From assembly GCA_037074615.1 (NCBI GenBank), contig CM073535.1, positions 9,587,001-9,651,000 on the forward strand: a stretch of DNA of 64,000 bases, read 5' to 3'. Both the position numbers and the translations under genes were made by a program. Under the pieces are notes generated by a model, which was not told the DNA's origin, did not search any database, and saw nothing but the letters and a program-made list of their open reading frames with translations. Within the stretch, counting starts at the first letter, position 1. Each line of letters begins with the position of its first letter. Origin of the DNA: Leucaena leucocephala (taxonomy: Eukaryota > Streptophyta > Magnoliopsida > Fabales > Fabaceae). Positions 22,891 to 34,654 of the stretch are shown piece after piece.

Positions 22891-24149
22891 TATTTTACAT
22901 CACTATTTAGCATTGTTGTCAAGTTAAAGGAAATATGCCAGCCTTTTATATTTTATAAAAATTTTGACAGGGTCATTTAAATATAAACAATCCCAAATGA
23001 TAACCAAATCTATCAAAGTTGCCTATCAAGTTTCTTCTTAACCAAAGCTTTTAACTTAAATTATAACTTTCTTAAATAATATTGACATTGCTAAAAGATT
23101 AACACAAAAGTACCTAAAGCTACAAAAATTAGCAATGTATTAACAACAAAAAGTATTGAATAAACAAATAAGAGTCAATTAATAAATAGCACTATAAAAA
23201 ATTTGGAATGTATTGAACAAATAGGAAACAAATAGTAACTAGTATATTGAACCAGCCAATTAACAACAAAAAAGTCCAATAACAATATATTATTTTTTAA
23301 AATTAGGAAAAACACACATATAAATAAATAGGAACCAATATAACATTCCAAATACTAAAAAAATCAAGTCATTAATACAAGAAACATAACCTATATGATT
23401 TATTACAGTTTATAAACAATAAATAACTAAAAAAATATAAAAACAACCCCTAAATTCACAAAATTCGTAAAAATAGACCCATAAACAAATGGAAACAATG
23501 TAACAATCCAAAACTATAAAAATTGAGTCTTTAATACAAGTAAGATAGACATATGATCTATTACATTTTATAAACAACAAACAACCGAAAAAAGCAAGAA
23601 AAATGAGCAAATGACGAAGTTAAACAGTGACTTACAGTAAGAACGATGATTGATAATAGAGAACGAAGTTAACGAAAGAGATAGGCATAGAAAACAAGAG
23701 GAAAATGCCAAAAAATAACATATGTGAAAGTCTGTCGTGCTGGGTAGAAGAATGAGACCACAATGGATTATGAAAAAGTGAAAGTAAAACTATAATCGCG
23801 ATAGGATTTTTAAATTTTTGTTGGACTTATAATGACTATTTTTTAGAAAACAGCTGTGATAAGTTCTTTTAATGCCGTTTTCATAAAATCGTCATCTAAA
23901 GAACTTATCATAGAGATTTTCTAAAAATTCGCCATGCTAAGTATTTACCCCAAAATTTATAAAAATGTAGTGATAATCATTTTTATCAAACTGAGTTTTT
24001 ATTAACTCGGTTGGACTTAGTTTTAGCGGGTTTTTTAGAAATTGTTGTTAAAAGTGTTTTCATAAAAGTGTTTGAAATAAAAAATTATTTACAAAATTAC
24101 TATCACCAAAGTATTTTTCCATTAACCGTCGTGAATTAGTGTAGTGAAT

Positions 24150-24439
24150 AAAATTATATTTTCTAATAGTGCCACCTCGCCTGCTAGTTGTGTCCCCTAA
24201 GGTCACTCCATTGCTCAATGAATCACTCCAATAGTAGCTTGTCTATTGGAAAGGTCTTCCAGATGCTATCCTTGACCTAGTTGTTCGCTCGTACCAATGT
24301 TATCTTTTCTGGTATCTCACATGTTCTAAGGGATTCCCAGATTGAAGTACTATATGAGTTCTTTATCCCGCCCTTCCCTCCCTACCTTTCAGCATCAATT
24401 TAATTCGTCCGGAGCTTAGTTCTTCAAGCGGCTAAGAAA
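24150..24439 (+). pseudogene. Gypsy polyprotein tail with chromodomain-like motif
   Basis: One frame reads LLVVSPKVTPLL, then two stops, then LVYWKGLPDA. That resembles the end of plant chromovirus integrase, where a chromodomain has a WKGLP-type motif. It lies directly before the 3' LTR, as expected. Confidence 0.5.
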
Positions 24440-24754
24440 TGATGAGATATAAGATAAAGAATATGATGAAGCAATATCTGATTTATTTATTATTATTATT
24501 TTAAGATTATTTTAATTTATCTTTATTTTAGTAATTTTAGAATCTGACTAGAATTAGTTTTATTATTATTAGATTATTATTTGTATAAATAGTTTTAGGT
24601 TTTCTATTTTATGTAGATTTTGAATGATTTGAAGAATTGACAATTACTTTCTATTTTGACTCCTGGGGTTTCTCTCCTCTTCTTTTCTCTACTCTTTCTT
24701 TGTTGCTCATTTCTTTATGTGATCTCTTCCCCTTTCCTAGTGCATTTTACATCA
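24440..24754 (+). repeat. 3' LTR of Gypsy remnant
   Basis: This aligns with the 5' LTR at 18248. Its last 135 bases are also the first part of the tandem unit at 24620-26300. Confidence 0.8.
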
Positions 24755-26300
24755 CTTATTTATTTAGTTTTCTTTTAAATGAATAAAAACACAACATATG
24801 TATTCATCATATAGTATAAGTAATTTAGTTTGAGAGATTATATAAATTATTTACGTTTATAATTTAAAATTTTTAAGCACATTTTGTTGTTGTAGAGATT
24901 TATAAATACATTTAGTCAATATTTACACAAACAATTAAATGAAAAGGATAAAAAATATTTAAATATATTTTTCATCAAATACAATTTTTTGGTTAAAAAA
25001 AGCATAAAAATTATATTAAGTTTCTTACCTCCATTTCGTCAAGTTCTCTGATCTCATTTTGCCATGTGTCTTATGTTTTTTAATATCTTCATTTAACTTA
25101 AACCAACATGAAAAAAATAGTACGTGTGGCAGGTATGATGATCGGAGAACTTGATGAAATTGAAGTAATGAATTTGAAGTATAGAATTTGAATGATTTGA
25201 AGAATTGACAGTTACTTCTCTCGACTCTTCTAGTTTTTCTCCTCTCTACCCTCTTTTCTTCTCTACTTCTTCTCTTTGTTGCTCATCCATCACTTATTTA
25301 TTTATTTATTTTTATTTTAAACTAATAAAAACACATATTCTGAACATATATATTTTTTCGTCACATAGTATAAATAATGTATGTTTGAGAGATTATATAA
25401 ATTATTTAAACTTATAATTTAAAATTTTTAAACACAATTTTTTGTTGTAGAGATTTATAAATACATTTAGTCAAAATTTACAAAAATAGTTAGAAGAAAA
25501 GAATAAAAAAATTATATATATTTTAAATCAAATACAATTTGTTAGTTAAAAAAATAAAATTTATATCAAGTTTTTTACATCAATTTTGTCAAATTCTCTT
25601 ATCTCATTTTGACATTTGTCTTATATTTTTTTTTTAATATATTCATTTAAGTTAAACCCATATAGAAAAATTAGTATATCTAGCCAGGTGTGATGATTTG
25701 AGAACTTGATGAAATGTAAACAATGAACTTGATGTATAGACTTTTAAGGATTTGAAGAAATGACAATTACTTTCTCTCTTGAGTCCTCTACATTTTCTCC
25801 TCTCTACCCTCTCCTTTTCTCTACTCCTTCTCCTTTTCTCTCCTTTTCTCTGATCTCTTCCCTTTTCCCACTGCGTTTTACATCACTTATTTATTCTTTT
25901 AAATGAATAAAAGCACATATTCTGAACATATATTTTTTTCATCATATAGTATAAGTAATGTATGTTTGAGAGATTATATAAATTATTTAAATTTAAAATT
26001 TAAAACTTTTGAAAATATTTTTTTTTGTTGTAGACATTTATAAATACATTTAGTAAAAATTTACACGAACAGTTAAAAGAGAAGGATACAAAAAATTTTA
26101 AATATATTTTTTTATCAAATACAATTTTTTTAGTTAAAAAAACATAAAATTTTAAGTTCTCTGATATTATTTTACCATGTGTCTTATGATGTTTTAATAT
26201 CTTCATTTAATTTAAACCTACATGAAAAAAATAGTACATGTAGCTAGGTGTAATGACTAAAGAACTTGATGAAATGGAAGCAATAATCTTGATGTAAGTA
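24620..26300 (+). repeat. Tandem triplication spanning the LTR-host junction, about 560-bp unit
   Basis: Three units start near 24620, 25188 and 25743. Each begins with the last 135 bases of the LTR (from about GATTTGAAGAATTGACA to ACATCAC), then about 425 bases of flanking DNA (from TTATTTATT through TTATAAATACATTTAGT to CTTGATGAAAT). The copies have diverged by substitutions and small indels. No coding sequence is present. Confidence 0.85.
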
Positions 26301-26514
26301 TAACCCAAAAGAAAATGAGGGATTTAATATGTTTTATGCGAAATTAGTAAATATAATTTATTCTAATATACATTTAATAAAAATTGTATTTATAGAACTT
26401 TTTAATATGTATAATGTACGGAATGTTGAGTATTTCAAAATAAAAATGTTAATCTCTAAATCTTCCGGAATTTTTAAATTTAAAATTCTTTCATGCAAAT
26501 ATATTTTTATATTT

Positions 26515-26960
26515 GGAATTTCGGGTATAGGTTTTCTTTAGTCATTTTCTTCTTAGGACAATCAATAATTGACTGATCACTGGCTACTTGTTAACACTTT
26601 GTGTGAAGACTTGGAAGACTTTGAAGTTATGGCCGCCATTGCATCAATCGTTTTTGTTGCTTGTCGATTTTCCAATTCAGAGATTGTTGTGTTGTGGCCT
26701 ATGGCTATCACTGCATCAAACGTCTACTTTCTTCTATTGGCATCTTTTCTATGTGGAAGATTTGAAACAGTACCCGCAAAGCAAACCATAACGCTTATTT
26801 GTCCCATTTCATGGGCTTCATCTTCAGGTCAATTTTCATTCGACTTTTATCATCAAGGAAATGTCTTCAAAGTTTGAATTTGGCTCGTTAATGGGATCGT
26901 TTTGGAATTTCCCGTGTAGGGTTTCCGTAGTCATTTTCATCCATGGAAGAAAGTTATAAT
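26515..26960 (+). pseudogene. 5' fragment of a B-type lectin receptor kinase
   Basis: An ATG at 26629 begins a frame (MAAIASIVF) that runs into MAITASNVYFLLLASFLCGRFE, a signal peptide almost the same as that of gene B, then the start of the lectin domain (SSSGQFSFDFYHQGN). It stops at 26877, and the following sequence returns to the same upstream motif (26905-26955) that precedes the next copy. It is a partial duplication of the B promoter and first 60 or so codons. Confidence 0.75.
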
Positions 26961-27108
26961 CCAGTTATGAAATAATGCCAAAATGGCAACTTCTCAACAC
27001 TATCGGGGAAGCCTTGGTATTGGTAGACTTTGAGATTATGGCCACCATTGCAGAAATCCTTTTTGTTCATCGGCGAGAATATTCTGAAATTCTGACATTT
27101 TAGTGGCC

Positions 27109-29505
27109 ATGGCTACTGTCGCTTCAAACATGTACTTGATTCTATTGCTATCGTTTCTATGTGGAAGATTTGAAATATTATCTGCAAAAATAATACCACT
27201 CGGTCATTCAATTCATCCCCCTTCATCATGGCCTTCACCTTCAGGTCGATTTTCATTCGGCTTTTATGCTTCAAAGTTGGAATCTGGTTGCTCGATGGGA
27301 TTAATAAAACAATCGTCTGGACTGCAAATCACGATGACCCTCCTGTCTCCTCTAACGCAAAGCTTCTTCTAACCATAAATGGTGATCTTCTTCTGCATAC
27401 AGGTCCAGGGCAAAACAAGGTTATTGCTCATAGTAAGAATGGAACTGTTTCCTATGCTTGCATGCATGATTATGGAAACTTTGTTCTACAAAAACAAAAA
27501 TAAGGGCATCCTTTGGCAGAGTTTCGATTACCCAACAGATACTATGTTAGGGGGTCAAATTCTACCTTCTGAGCGTCAATTGGTGTCTAGTTCATCAGAG
27601 ACCGACCATTCTTCTGGAAGGTTTCAACTCTCCATGCAGGATGATGGAAACCTTGTTCTGTATCCACGATATTCTGATGGCACAAGTTGGGATGCTTACT
27701 GGGCCTCTCGTAGTTCTTATGGCACTGGTTTCAAATATTATCTTTTACTCAACAACACAGATACTTATGATCCTCTATGTGTTGTAAATGCCAGTAGTTC
27801 CAACTCACAAATTCTTTGGAGCGAGGCTGTTAGCAGCTTCAAAGGGAACAACGCTACTTATCGTGTAACTATTCATCCTGATGGAGTTTTACGACTCTAT
27901 GCTCATTATTATGACGACGCAAATCGGAAATATCAAGTTAAAAATTTGTGGTCACCGCAAGCTTTGGACAATCATTGCAATGTTAAGACTTTTTGTGGGT
28001 TCAACAGCTATTGTACCCTCAATGACGACAAGGCTTATTGCAATTGTCTTCCCGGAACTGATTTTATAGAGCCAAGTAATCAGAATCTTGGATGCAAAAG
28101 GAGCTTCTCAGAAGCTGCATGCAAAGGTGGGAAAGATAATGCAACTTTTTATCACATATCCCCCATGAGAAGTATGAGCATGAATGATCTTCCTTATACA
28201 GAGGAAGACGTTCAGGAGGAGGAGGAATGCTCATCTTCTTGTTTGCAAGATTGTTACTGTGGGGCTGCCTTTTATAATAACCATCGCTGCATGAAACAAA
28301 AGCATCCATTCAAATATGTTAGAAGAGAAACACAAGTGACCTCCTCCTCCTCCTCCTCCTCCTCCTACACAATATACTTCAAGGTGGGAATTCAAAGCAT
28401 CAAAAGCAACCATGATAACCAACCGCCTCCCATCAAGACTACCAGTAAGAAAGCAATTGTGCTGATCGTCGTCGTCATCTTTGGTTTAGCTATGATTTTA
28501 TTTTCAGCTATTGGAATCTCCGGCCATTTAACTTACAAGATTGGAGTTTTAAGTTACAAGAGGTTGTTGGAGATGGGAGATTTAGGCTTGAACGAGGGGA
28601 TTACTCTGAGGGTATTTTCATACAATGAGCTGAAGAAAGCAACACATGGTTTCAAACAAGAGCTGGGTAAGGGTTCCTTCGGATCGGTTTACGGAGGAAC
28701 TTTACACAAAGGAAGAAAATTGATTGCTGTAAAAAGGCTTCACAGGTTAATTGAAGATGGAGAAAGAGAATTTCAAACTGAAATGCAAGCCATTGGGAAA
28801 ACCCACCACAAAAACTTGGTTCGCTTGCTAGGATATTGTGCCGAGGGATCTAAAAGGCTTTTAGTTTATGAGTACATGAGCAATGGCTCCCTTGAGAAGT
28901 TTATCTTTGGAGATAGAACTATGCGTCCAGATTGGGATCATAGAAGAAGAATAACACTCGACATTGCAAGAGGCTTATTGTATCTCCATGAACAATGTGG
29001 AGCTCCTGTCATTCACTGTGACATAAAGCCTTCAAACATACTGATGGATGAGTTTTTTACGGCTAAAATATCAGACTTTGGGTTGGCTAAACTTCTGATG
29101 CCTGATCAAACAAGAACCTTCACTCAAGTTAGAGGGACAAGAGGTTATTTGGCTCCAGAATGGAATAAGAACACTCCAATAACAGTGAAAGCAGATGTTT
29201 ATAGCTATGGAATTATGCTATTGGAGATTGTATTTTGCAGAAGAAGCTTAGTGGTCAACATGTTGAATCCAGAGCAAATTGTTCTGTCTAATTGGCTGTA
29301 CAAGTGTTTTGTTCGACGAGAGTTAAACAAACTTGTTGTTGGGGAAGAAGTGGATAATGTGTTGCTGGAGAATATGGTGAAAGTAGGGTTATGGTGTATT
29401 CAAGATGAAGCTTTTCTTCGGCCATCAATGAAGAGTGTTGTGTTGATGCTTGAAGGAGTAACTGAGGTTGATATTCCTCCTTGTCCATCTTCTGATTCTA
29501 TTTGA
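27109..29505 (+). pseudogene. G-type lectin receptor-like kinase, copy B, best preserved, two frameshifts
   Basis: The start is the ATG at 27109 (MATVASNMYLILLLSFLCG, signal peptide). The bulb-lectin region (GRFSFGF; ILWQSFDYPTDTMLGGQ near 27510-27560) is followed by an EGF-like part (CGFNSYC, about 28000), a PAN-like Cys cluster (CSSSCLQDCYCGAAF, about 28230), a membrane helix (28450-28530) and a Ser/Thr kinase (about 28630-29430). The kinase keeps GKGSFGSV, Lys (28732-28734), HCDIKPSN (Asp at 29020-29022), DFGLAK and APEW; Cys before Asp makes it a non-RD type. About 13 bases are missing near 27270 and one extra A lies in an A-run near 27490-27500. The net frame is restored, but a stop at 27370-27372 intervenes. 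It is either a young pseudogene or a sequence error. Such kinases sense extracellular cues in defence. Confidence 0.85.
28339..28366 (+). repeat. TCC microsatellite coding for poly-Ser
   Basis: About nine TCC units lie in the juxtamembrane part of gene B and encode a run of Ser between the PAN-like region and the membrane segment. It is in frame, so length changes would alter the protein by whole residues. Confidence 0.9.
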
Positions 29506-30341
29506 TAATCACTTTGCTAGAAAACAATAACGAATAAGATGTTGCAATCTCATGTAGCTTTGGTGTGATTTGTATGTTTTTTTAATGTTTATGTGCTTCT
29601 GCGTAATTATTATCTTTCAAGCGTGTGCCAATCTGTCGCTACGAATAAAAGTATAAAATTAATTTTGATATGTTTTTTCCCTTATGAATATCAGTTTGTT
29701 ATAGAATTAGTTTATATACATTTCAAGCACTAGGATCTAGATATATAATATTCAATACTCTTCTAGTCTTTAATATAGAACATAATTAGAGAGTTGATCT
29801 TAATACTAAATATAAGGTATATTTCTTATATTTATCTATTTTTTCATGTTACCCTTATTAATACTCCCTCAACAATAATAAAATAAAAGAGTGATGGAGA
29901 GAATTAAAGAAAATGATTATGTTGTTTTAAAAAAATATCATATTAATTAACTTATTTAGTTTTATCAAATTAGCTAAATAGATCATTTATTAAAAACCGA
30001 AGTATTATAGATGTTTTTCTTTTTCTAAAAATGACTTAAAATTACCCTTTTCTGTTTCTCTTCAAATGGAGAGTAGGATTAAAAGCTCCATCACCAAATG
30101 CAACAAGCCACCAAGATTTCCCACCTTGAAAGGGGAAGAGTAGAACCCCTATTAAAAATGACTATTAAAAGCACCATGCATTGAGTATATGATTACATTA
30201 CATTCTGTAACTATGAGCACCAGTAAATTATCAAAATATGACTATTAAGAATACCAGAGATATATTATCATATGAAACCTATAGAACCTATATTTCTACT
30301 CAATCAGTTCCAACTTTACATTTAGTTTATCCGGGTTAGTG
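29506..30341. other. 3' flank of gene B with a Stowaway-like MITE
   Basis: About 29750-30010 is a MITE-like segment related to 17030-17315 and 42365-42590. It starts near TACTCTTCTAGTC and ends near CCGAAGTA, so the ends are roughly inverted. The rest is AT-rich with no gene seen. Confidence 0.55.
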
Positions 30342-30868
30342 TTATAAGGCGTGCATACCAGTGGCGTCGTTTTTGAGAGACAAAAAGGAAGGGAGAATTA
30401 GAGAACCCACTAGGCCACCATCAATGTAATCCAGAAGATTACTTGGCTGCTTGTTCCAGAATCGTAACTTTCTTCCATGTTCTCCCAACCCACTGATTTG
30501 CAATGGTGGCAATGTAAACATGCTAACCGTGGAGCTTCCAGATATAATTTCCTGCAAAACATGTAATGCTGATATGGTACTCTTCATATAAAGGCTCTCC
30601 TTATTCACAACCTCTGCTAGTTCGTTCGGTATCAGTACACCATCACCACTTTTGGAAGAAGTTGAAGTTGTTGTTGAAGGATCACACCCTTCAGATTGAG
30701 GAGTATCATTCAATGGAAATACCCCATCCAGCATTATTTCTCACACTTTTATAAGCTTGTAGAGCATCTCTGTAGTACAGAAAGGCTGTTGCAAGACTTT
30801 CCGAATGAAAGGTAAGCAGATTGGGGCACTAGTTTTCTTGTCAGACTTCTTCAGTATTTTCACAAGTC
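30342..30868 (-). pseudogene. SPX4-like SPX-domain protein, C-terminal exon only (broken)
   Basis: Read on the - strand from 30868, after an acceptor-like GCAG, the frame gives LVKILKKSDKKT, LPFIRKVLQQPF and TTEMLYKL. It continues through MLDGVFPLND to ESLYMKSTISALHVLQEI and SGSSTVSMFTLPPL. These are the hallmark C-terminal SPX-domain motifs of plant SPX4-type phosphate (inositol pyrophosphate) sensors, which restrain PHR transcription factors. A TGA at 30741-30743 (read on the - strand) replaces a codon that is usually Cys in this family. No N-terminal SPX exon is visible upstream. It is therefore a truncated relic, probably copied here with part of its intron. Confidence 0.8.
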
Positions 30869-31435
30869 CTGCACAGAGCAAATTGAGAAAACAATTAGAC
30901 ATTTCGAGCAGTTAATAATAAGTAAATCTTATGACTTATGAAACATAATCTCCAGGCATGCTTGAAAGACCAACTTCAGGCTTATCACAGATTTGTTCAA
31001 GAACTACTATTGTTTATAGCAGTAACAGAGTAACTATGCATGGTGAAAACGCAATTGAATATAGGAGAATTAGAATTACTTCTGATACAGACATGAGTCA
31101 ATAGAATTACATCAGTTAAATCAAATAACAATATAGTTGTTAAAAACACTTCAGTATTTTCACAAGTCCTGTACAGAGCAAATTGTAGGAAGAACTAGAC
31201 ATTTTGAGCTGTTAAAAACAAGTAAATATAATGAAACACAATCTCCAATCATGCATGAAAGTCCAACTTCAGGCATATCACAGAAACAAATCCCCAATAA
31301 AACCATTTGTTCTGTAAATAGTGTTGCTTACAGCAGTGACAGAGTAACTATGCACGGTGAAAGCAAGTATCTGAGAATTAAGGCTGATACAGACATGAGC
31401 CAATGGAATTACATTAGTTAAATCAAATGATAATA
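30848..31435. repeat. About 300-bp degenerate tandem duplication in SPX intron
   Basis: Segments 30848-31140 and 31148-31435 align: both start with CTTCAGTATTTTCACAAGTCC, share a middle block containing CCAACTTCAGGC and end near GAATTACAT. The second copy repeats about the first 20 bases of the SPX exon and then intron only. Several indels separate the copies. Confidence 0.8.
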
Positions 31436-31443
31436 TATACTAG

Positions 31444-31701
31444 AGCAAATTGTTAACATGTCAAATCCAGAGCAAATTGTTCTGTCTAATTGGGTGTACA
31501 AGTGTTTTGTTGGACGAGAGTTAAACAAGCTCGTTGTTGGGGAAGAAGTGGATAATACGTTGCTGGAGAATATGATGAAAGTGGGGTTATGGTGTATTTA
31601 AGATGAAGCTTTTATTCGGCCATCAATGAAGGGTGTGGTATTGATGCTTGAAGGAGTCACAGAGGTTGCTATTCCTCCATGTCTATCTCCTGATTCTACA
31701 T
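31444..31701 (+). pseudogene. C-terminal fragment of a B-type receptor kinase
   Basis: This aligns with 29250-29505 of gene B, covering the last 80 or so codons (SNPEQIVLSNW through LRPSMK to the tail). A TAA near 31599 replaces the Gln codon after WCI. There is no upstream kinase. It is a partial duplication of B's 3' end, now separated from B by the SPX relic. Confidence 0.88.
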
Positions 31702-34489
31702 GATATTATTAAAGAGTGAATTTCGTGTAGTTTTGATTCTAAACTTTGGTCTGCTTGTAGCTGCAAATAAAAGAAGCAAAGCAAGCATGCACTTGAGATA
31801 CGTTGTATTTTGATTTTCTTCATCCAAAATGATATGCTGTTCTGTAACACATAAAATAACACACACACACATTTTGTTGTTAAAGTTATATTATTTCTCT
31901 TTTTATCTTAGAAAAACATTTTTATATTGTACAAAGTTGTTAGGTTTTGTCTTAAAATTTAGACATAAGACTGACATAATGAAACATCCCTCTTTTTAGG
32001 AGTTTCCTTTGTACATTTATAGCAATTCTATTTATGGAATCAAGTCCTGTCCTGTGGCTCCGAGTTTATAAAACTTGATCCATCAAGTCTAAAATTAGAT
32101 TTTAGACTTTTGTAAGTTTAGGATACGTCTTTCTTTCTTTTGTCAAGTAATCTCATGTGCTTCTCTTTAAAATTATTCCACTAACTTAAGCATTCTATTT
32201 TCATACGTCCTTACTGTACCAACTATAAATAACAACATAATCAGAGAAGTTCATTGGTTCAATGCGTCACCATTAATACACACATATGCAAGTTACCAAA
32301 CACAACGGGATCAAGCATTTTCTCCCTTAGGCACAGTAACTTAACACAAGAGAAACATAAACTCAAGCATGTGATTTCAATCTTCCACCCTTTTGCCTTT
32401 ATCTCTCTCCATACCTGCTCCTGTTATAGTTTAATAGAGGAAGAGTGAGATTCAATTGAATCTCAGTAGCAGTAGACATTCATATCATGCTAGAGCAAGT
32501 TAATAGTCATGTCAACACTTTCATGTTTAATTGGCTTACCTTGTGCCATTACCACACTATACAAAACAGGGAACCAATTAACAAGTATAGCAAGAATTAA
32601 AGAACTACGTACTCCTACCTTGCCTCTTTGCTTAACCGAACCTTGCTTTGAATTATAGTACTTGCTGGACTTCCCCTTGGTTTGCTCCACGTTCTCCTTC
32701 TCTCACTTACACCCTCTCTATCTTACTATTTTTGAAGTAATTGCAACAGACTAACACTTAACAAAAGAAAATAAAGATTACAGTTATGGAGTTTAGCATT
32801 TATAGGCAAAAACAATGGTGGATGTTACTGTTTCATTTTTGCCACCTCCTCCATTTAATTGACAAGTCATGCTTAGATTAGTGACTCATCTTAAGGGCAT
32901 TTCACTTGGATAATTATCAACTAAAGGAGTATTCCACTTGACCATTTTTCTCTCACGTACACACACATGCCATTACATGTATACTGATAGTGTTGTAGTT
33001 AAGATACCCAAATCCAGTAATGGGTAAGAATAAAATTTCTAACACATATCACATGTCAAAATAGGACTTAGTGAACGAACTGTTGGATGGAGATAAAATA
33101 TAATTGACTTTTACCTCAACTTTAATTTATACAAGTCAGATAGAATAAAAGTCATATTTATCTAATGCTAATCCAAACAATCCCAAATCTATTGTTTTAC
33201 TACGCTAAATTTCGCGTGGTTCAATCGAGGGGCCTCAAAAGTTGCTCTCTGCGAGTTTCTACAATGCTTGGGATACCTTCTAGGGGTGGTTAGTCGGATA
33301 CCCTACATCAAACATTGGAGGTGAATAACACCTTAAGGATTTAATATATAAGAAAACTTGAGTGAGTTTTCGTGGTTTAAATTATTAAAAAACTGCTACC
33401 TTTTTAAATGTACTTTTAAGATATTCTTTCAATTGTACTCTTTATTCAAAATGCATTTTGTCACAAGGATAAATAATATTATACTAGAAATATTTCAGGA
33501 AAAATTCAACTTAAAAATGATTAAGAAAGTAACTATTTTTAATAAATTCTTTAGGTCGAAGTTATGATAGCTACTGGTGACTAGAAAGTAATTTTAGAAA
33601 TATGAGTAGTTAAGTAGTTAAGTTGTATCTTTTAATATTTATAACTATACTAATTTTTTCTTTTTTTAACTTTGTTAATTATCATATAATTACATTACAA
33701 ATTATAATTATTTATTTTATTTTTTAGATGCTTTATCTTTATCAATATTGGAGAGATTGATGCAAAGTTATAATTACAAGCTACTTAAATTTCAACGCTT
33801 ATTTTTTATATGCAATAGATCTCAAGATTTTAATTATTATCTTTGTTGCCTTATTCTAGTAGATTATAAATATTATTTAACACTTGAAGACAAATGAATA
33901 TGATATTATTTTAGAAGTTCATAATTACATATTTTTTTCACAATATGAGTATGGTAGCACGACTTGGGCATGCTCAATCCAAAATTGTTAGGGCTTTTAC
34001 CGGGTAGGGCCGGGCATCGGGTTGCAAAATACAACCCATACTTTTTTTAGGTAGGACACTGGGCAAGGGGGTTATCCTGCCCAACCCTACCTATGCATGC
34101 CCCTAGTATGCGTGATGGGTTTTGTGAAAAAAAACGTGAAAAAGCACCAAATTTCTGGCTGCAAGCAATTGGTGGGCTTAGTCTTAAATCATGTCAACTT
34201 ATATTTAAATATTTTTAGAAAAATAATAAAAAGTATTACATTATTTCACTTTCACTAATTAATTTGTAGAAAATAACATATTAAAAAGATATAAGAAGTA
34301 ATTCTAAAAAATATAATAATTTTTTATTTTTATAATTTTATTTATAAACCTACTTTTTAATTATGTCACTCAAACAATTATAAATTTGTCAAACTAACTT
34401 CTTTATATAAGTCTATCTAAATATATATTACTTAATTTTTATCTCAATATTAATCTATAAATGTCAACTAAAATAAAAGTCACTCTTGT
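31702..34489. other. AT-rich intergenic region
   Basis: I see no gene, RNA or clear transposon in this stretch. Short ORFs have no recognisable content. A GC-richer patch near 33960-34110 shows no coding pattern. Confidence 0.5.
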
Positions 34490-34654
34490 CAATACTATGT
34501 CCTATGTTGGTGTGTCTTTCCTTGTCTTTTCTTTAAATATTGTACTAAAATCAAGTTTTTCCCCAGAGCAAATTTAGTTTTCCTCGTTTCTTTGGAGTTC
34601 TGTTCATAAATTTTGTCTCCCTCCTCTCGTCCCTTCTCGCACCATACCATATCC

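Larger units (their letters stand above)
20137..24146. mobile_element. CACTA transposon inside the Gypsy remnant
   Basis: The left end reads CATTACTTGG. The right end, inverted, reads CACTACACTAATTCACG. Short motifs with AACCGT/ACGGTT and TTTCACAGTGG, present in both orientations, crowd 20160-20530 and 23820-24140, as in CACTA subterminal regions. Inside, on the - strand, are a TNP2 transposase N-terminus (22192-22890) and a Ulp1-type second ORF (about 20960-21960). I could not find a matching 3-bp target duplication, so the exact ends are uncertain. Confidence 0.75.
18248..24754 (+). mobile_element. Ty3/Gypsy-type LTR retrotransposon remnant hosting a CACTA element
   Basis: Similar LTRs lie at 18248-18573 and 24440-24754, both starting TGATGAGATAT and ending ACATCA. 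A primer site (TGGTATCAAAGGC) begins at 18577. The flanks TTTAT (18243-18247) and CTTAT (24755-24759) are near-identical five-base target duplications. The interior holds a decayed gag-like region, a CACTA insertion (20137-24146) and a short chromodomain-like tail before the 3' LTR. No RT or integrase remains. Gypsy assignment rests on the tail (LVYWKGLP), so it is moderate. Confidence 0.75.

Noticed and set aside
31137..31421. A 94-codon ORF on the + strand
   Set aside because: It is antisense to the duplicated SPX intron and has no domain.
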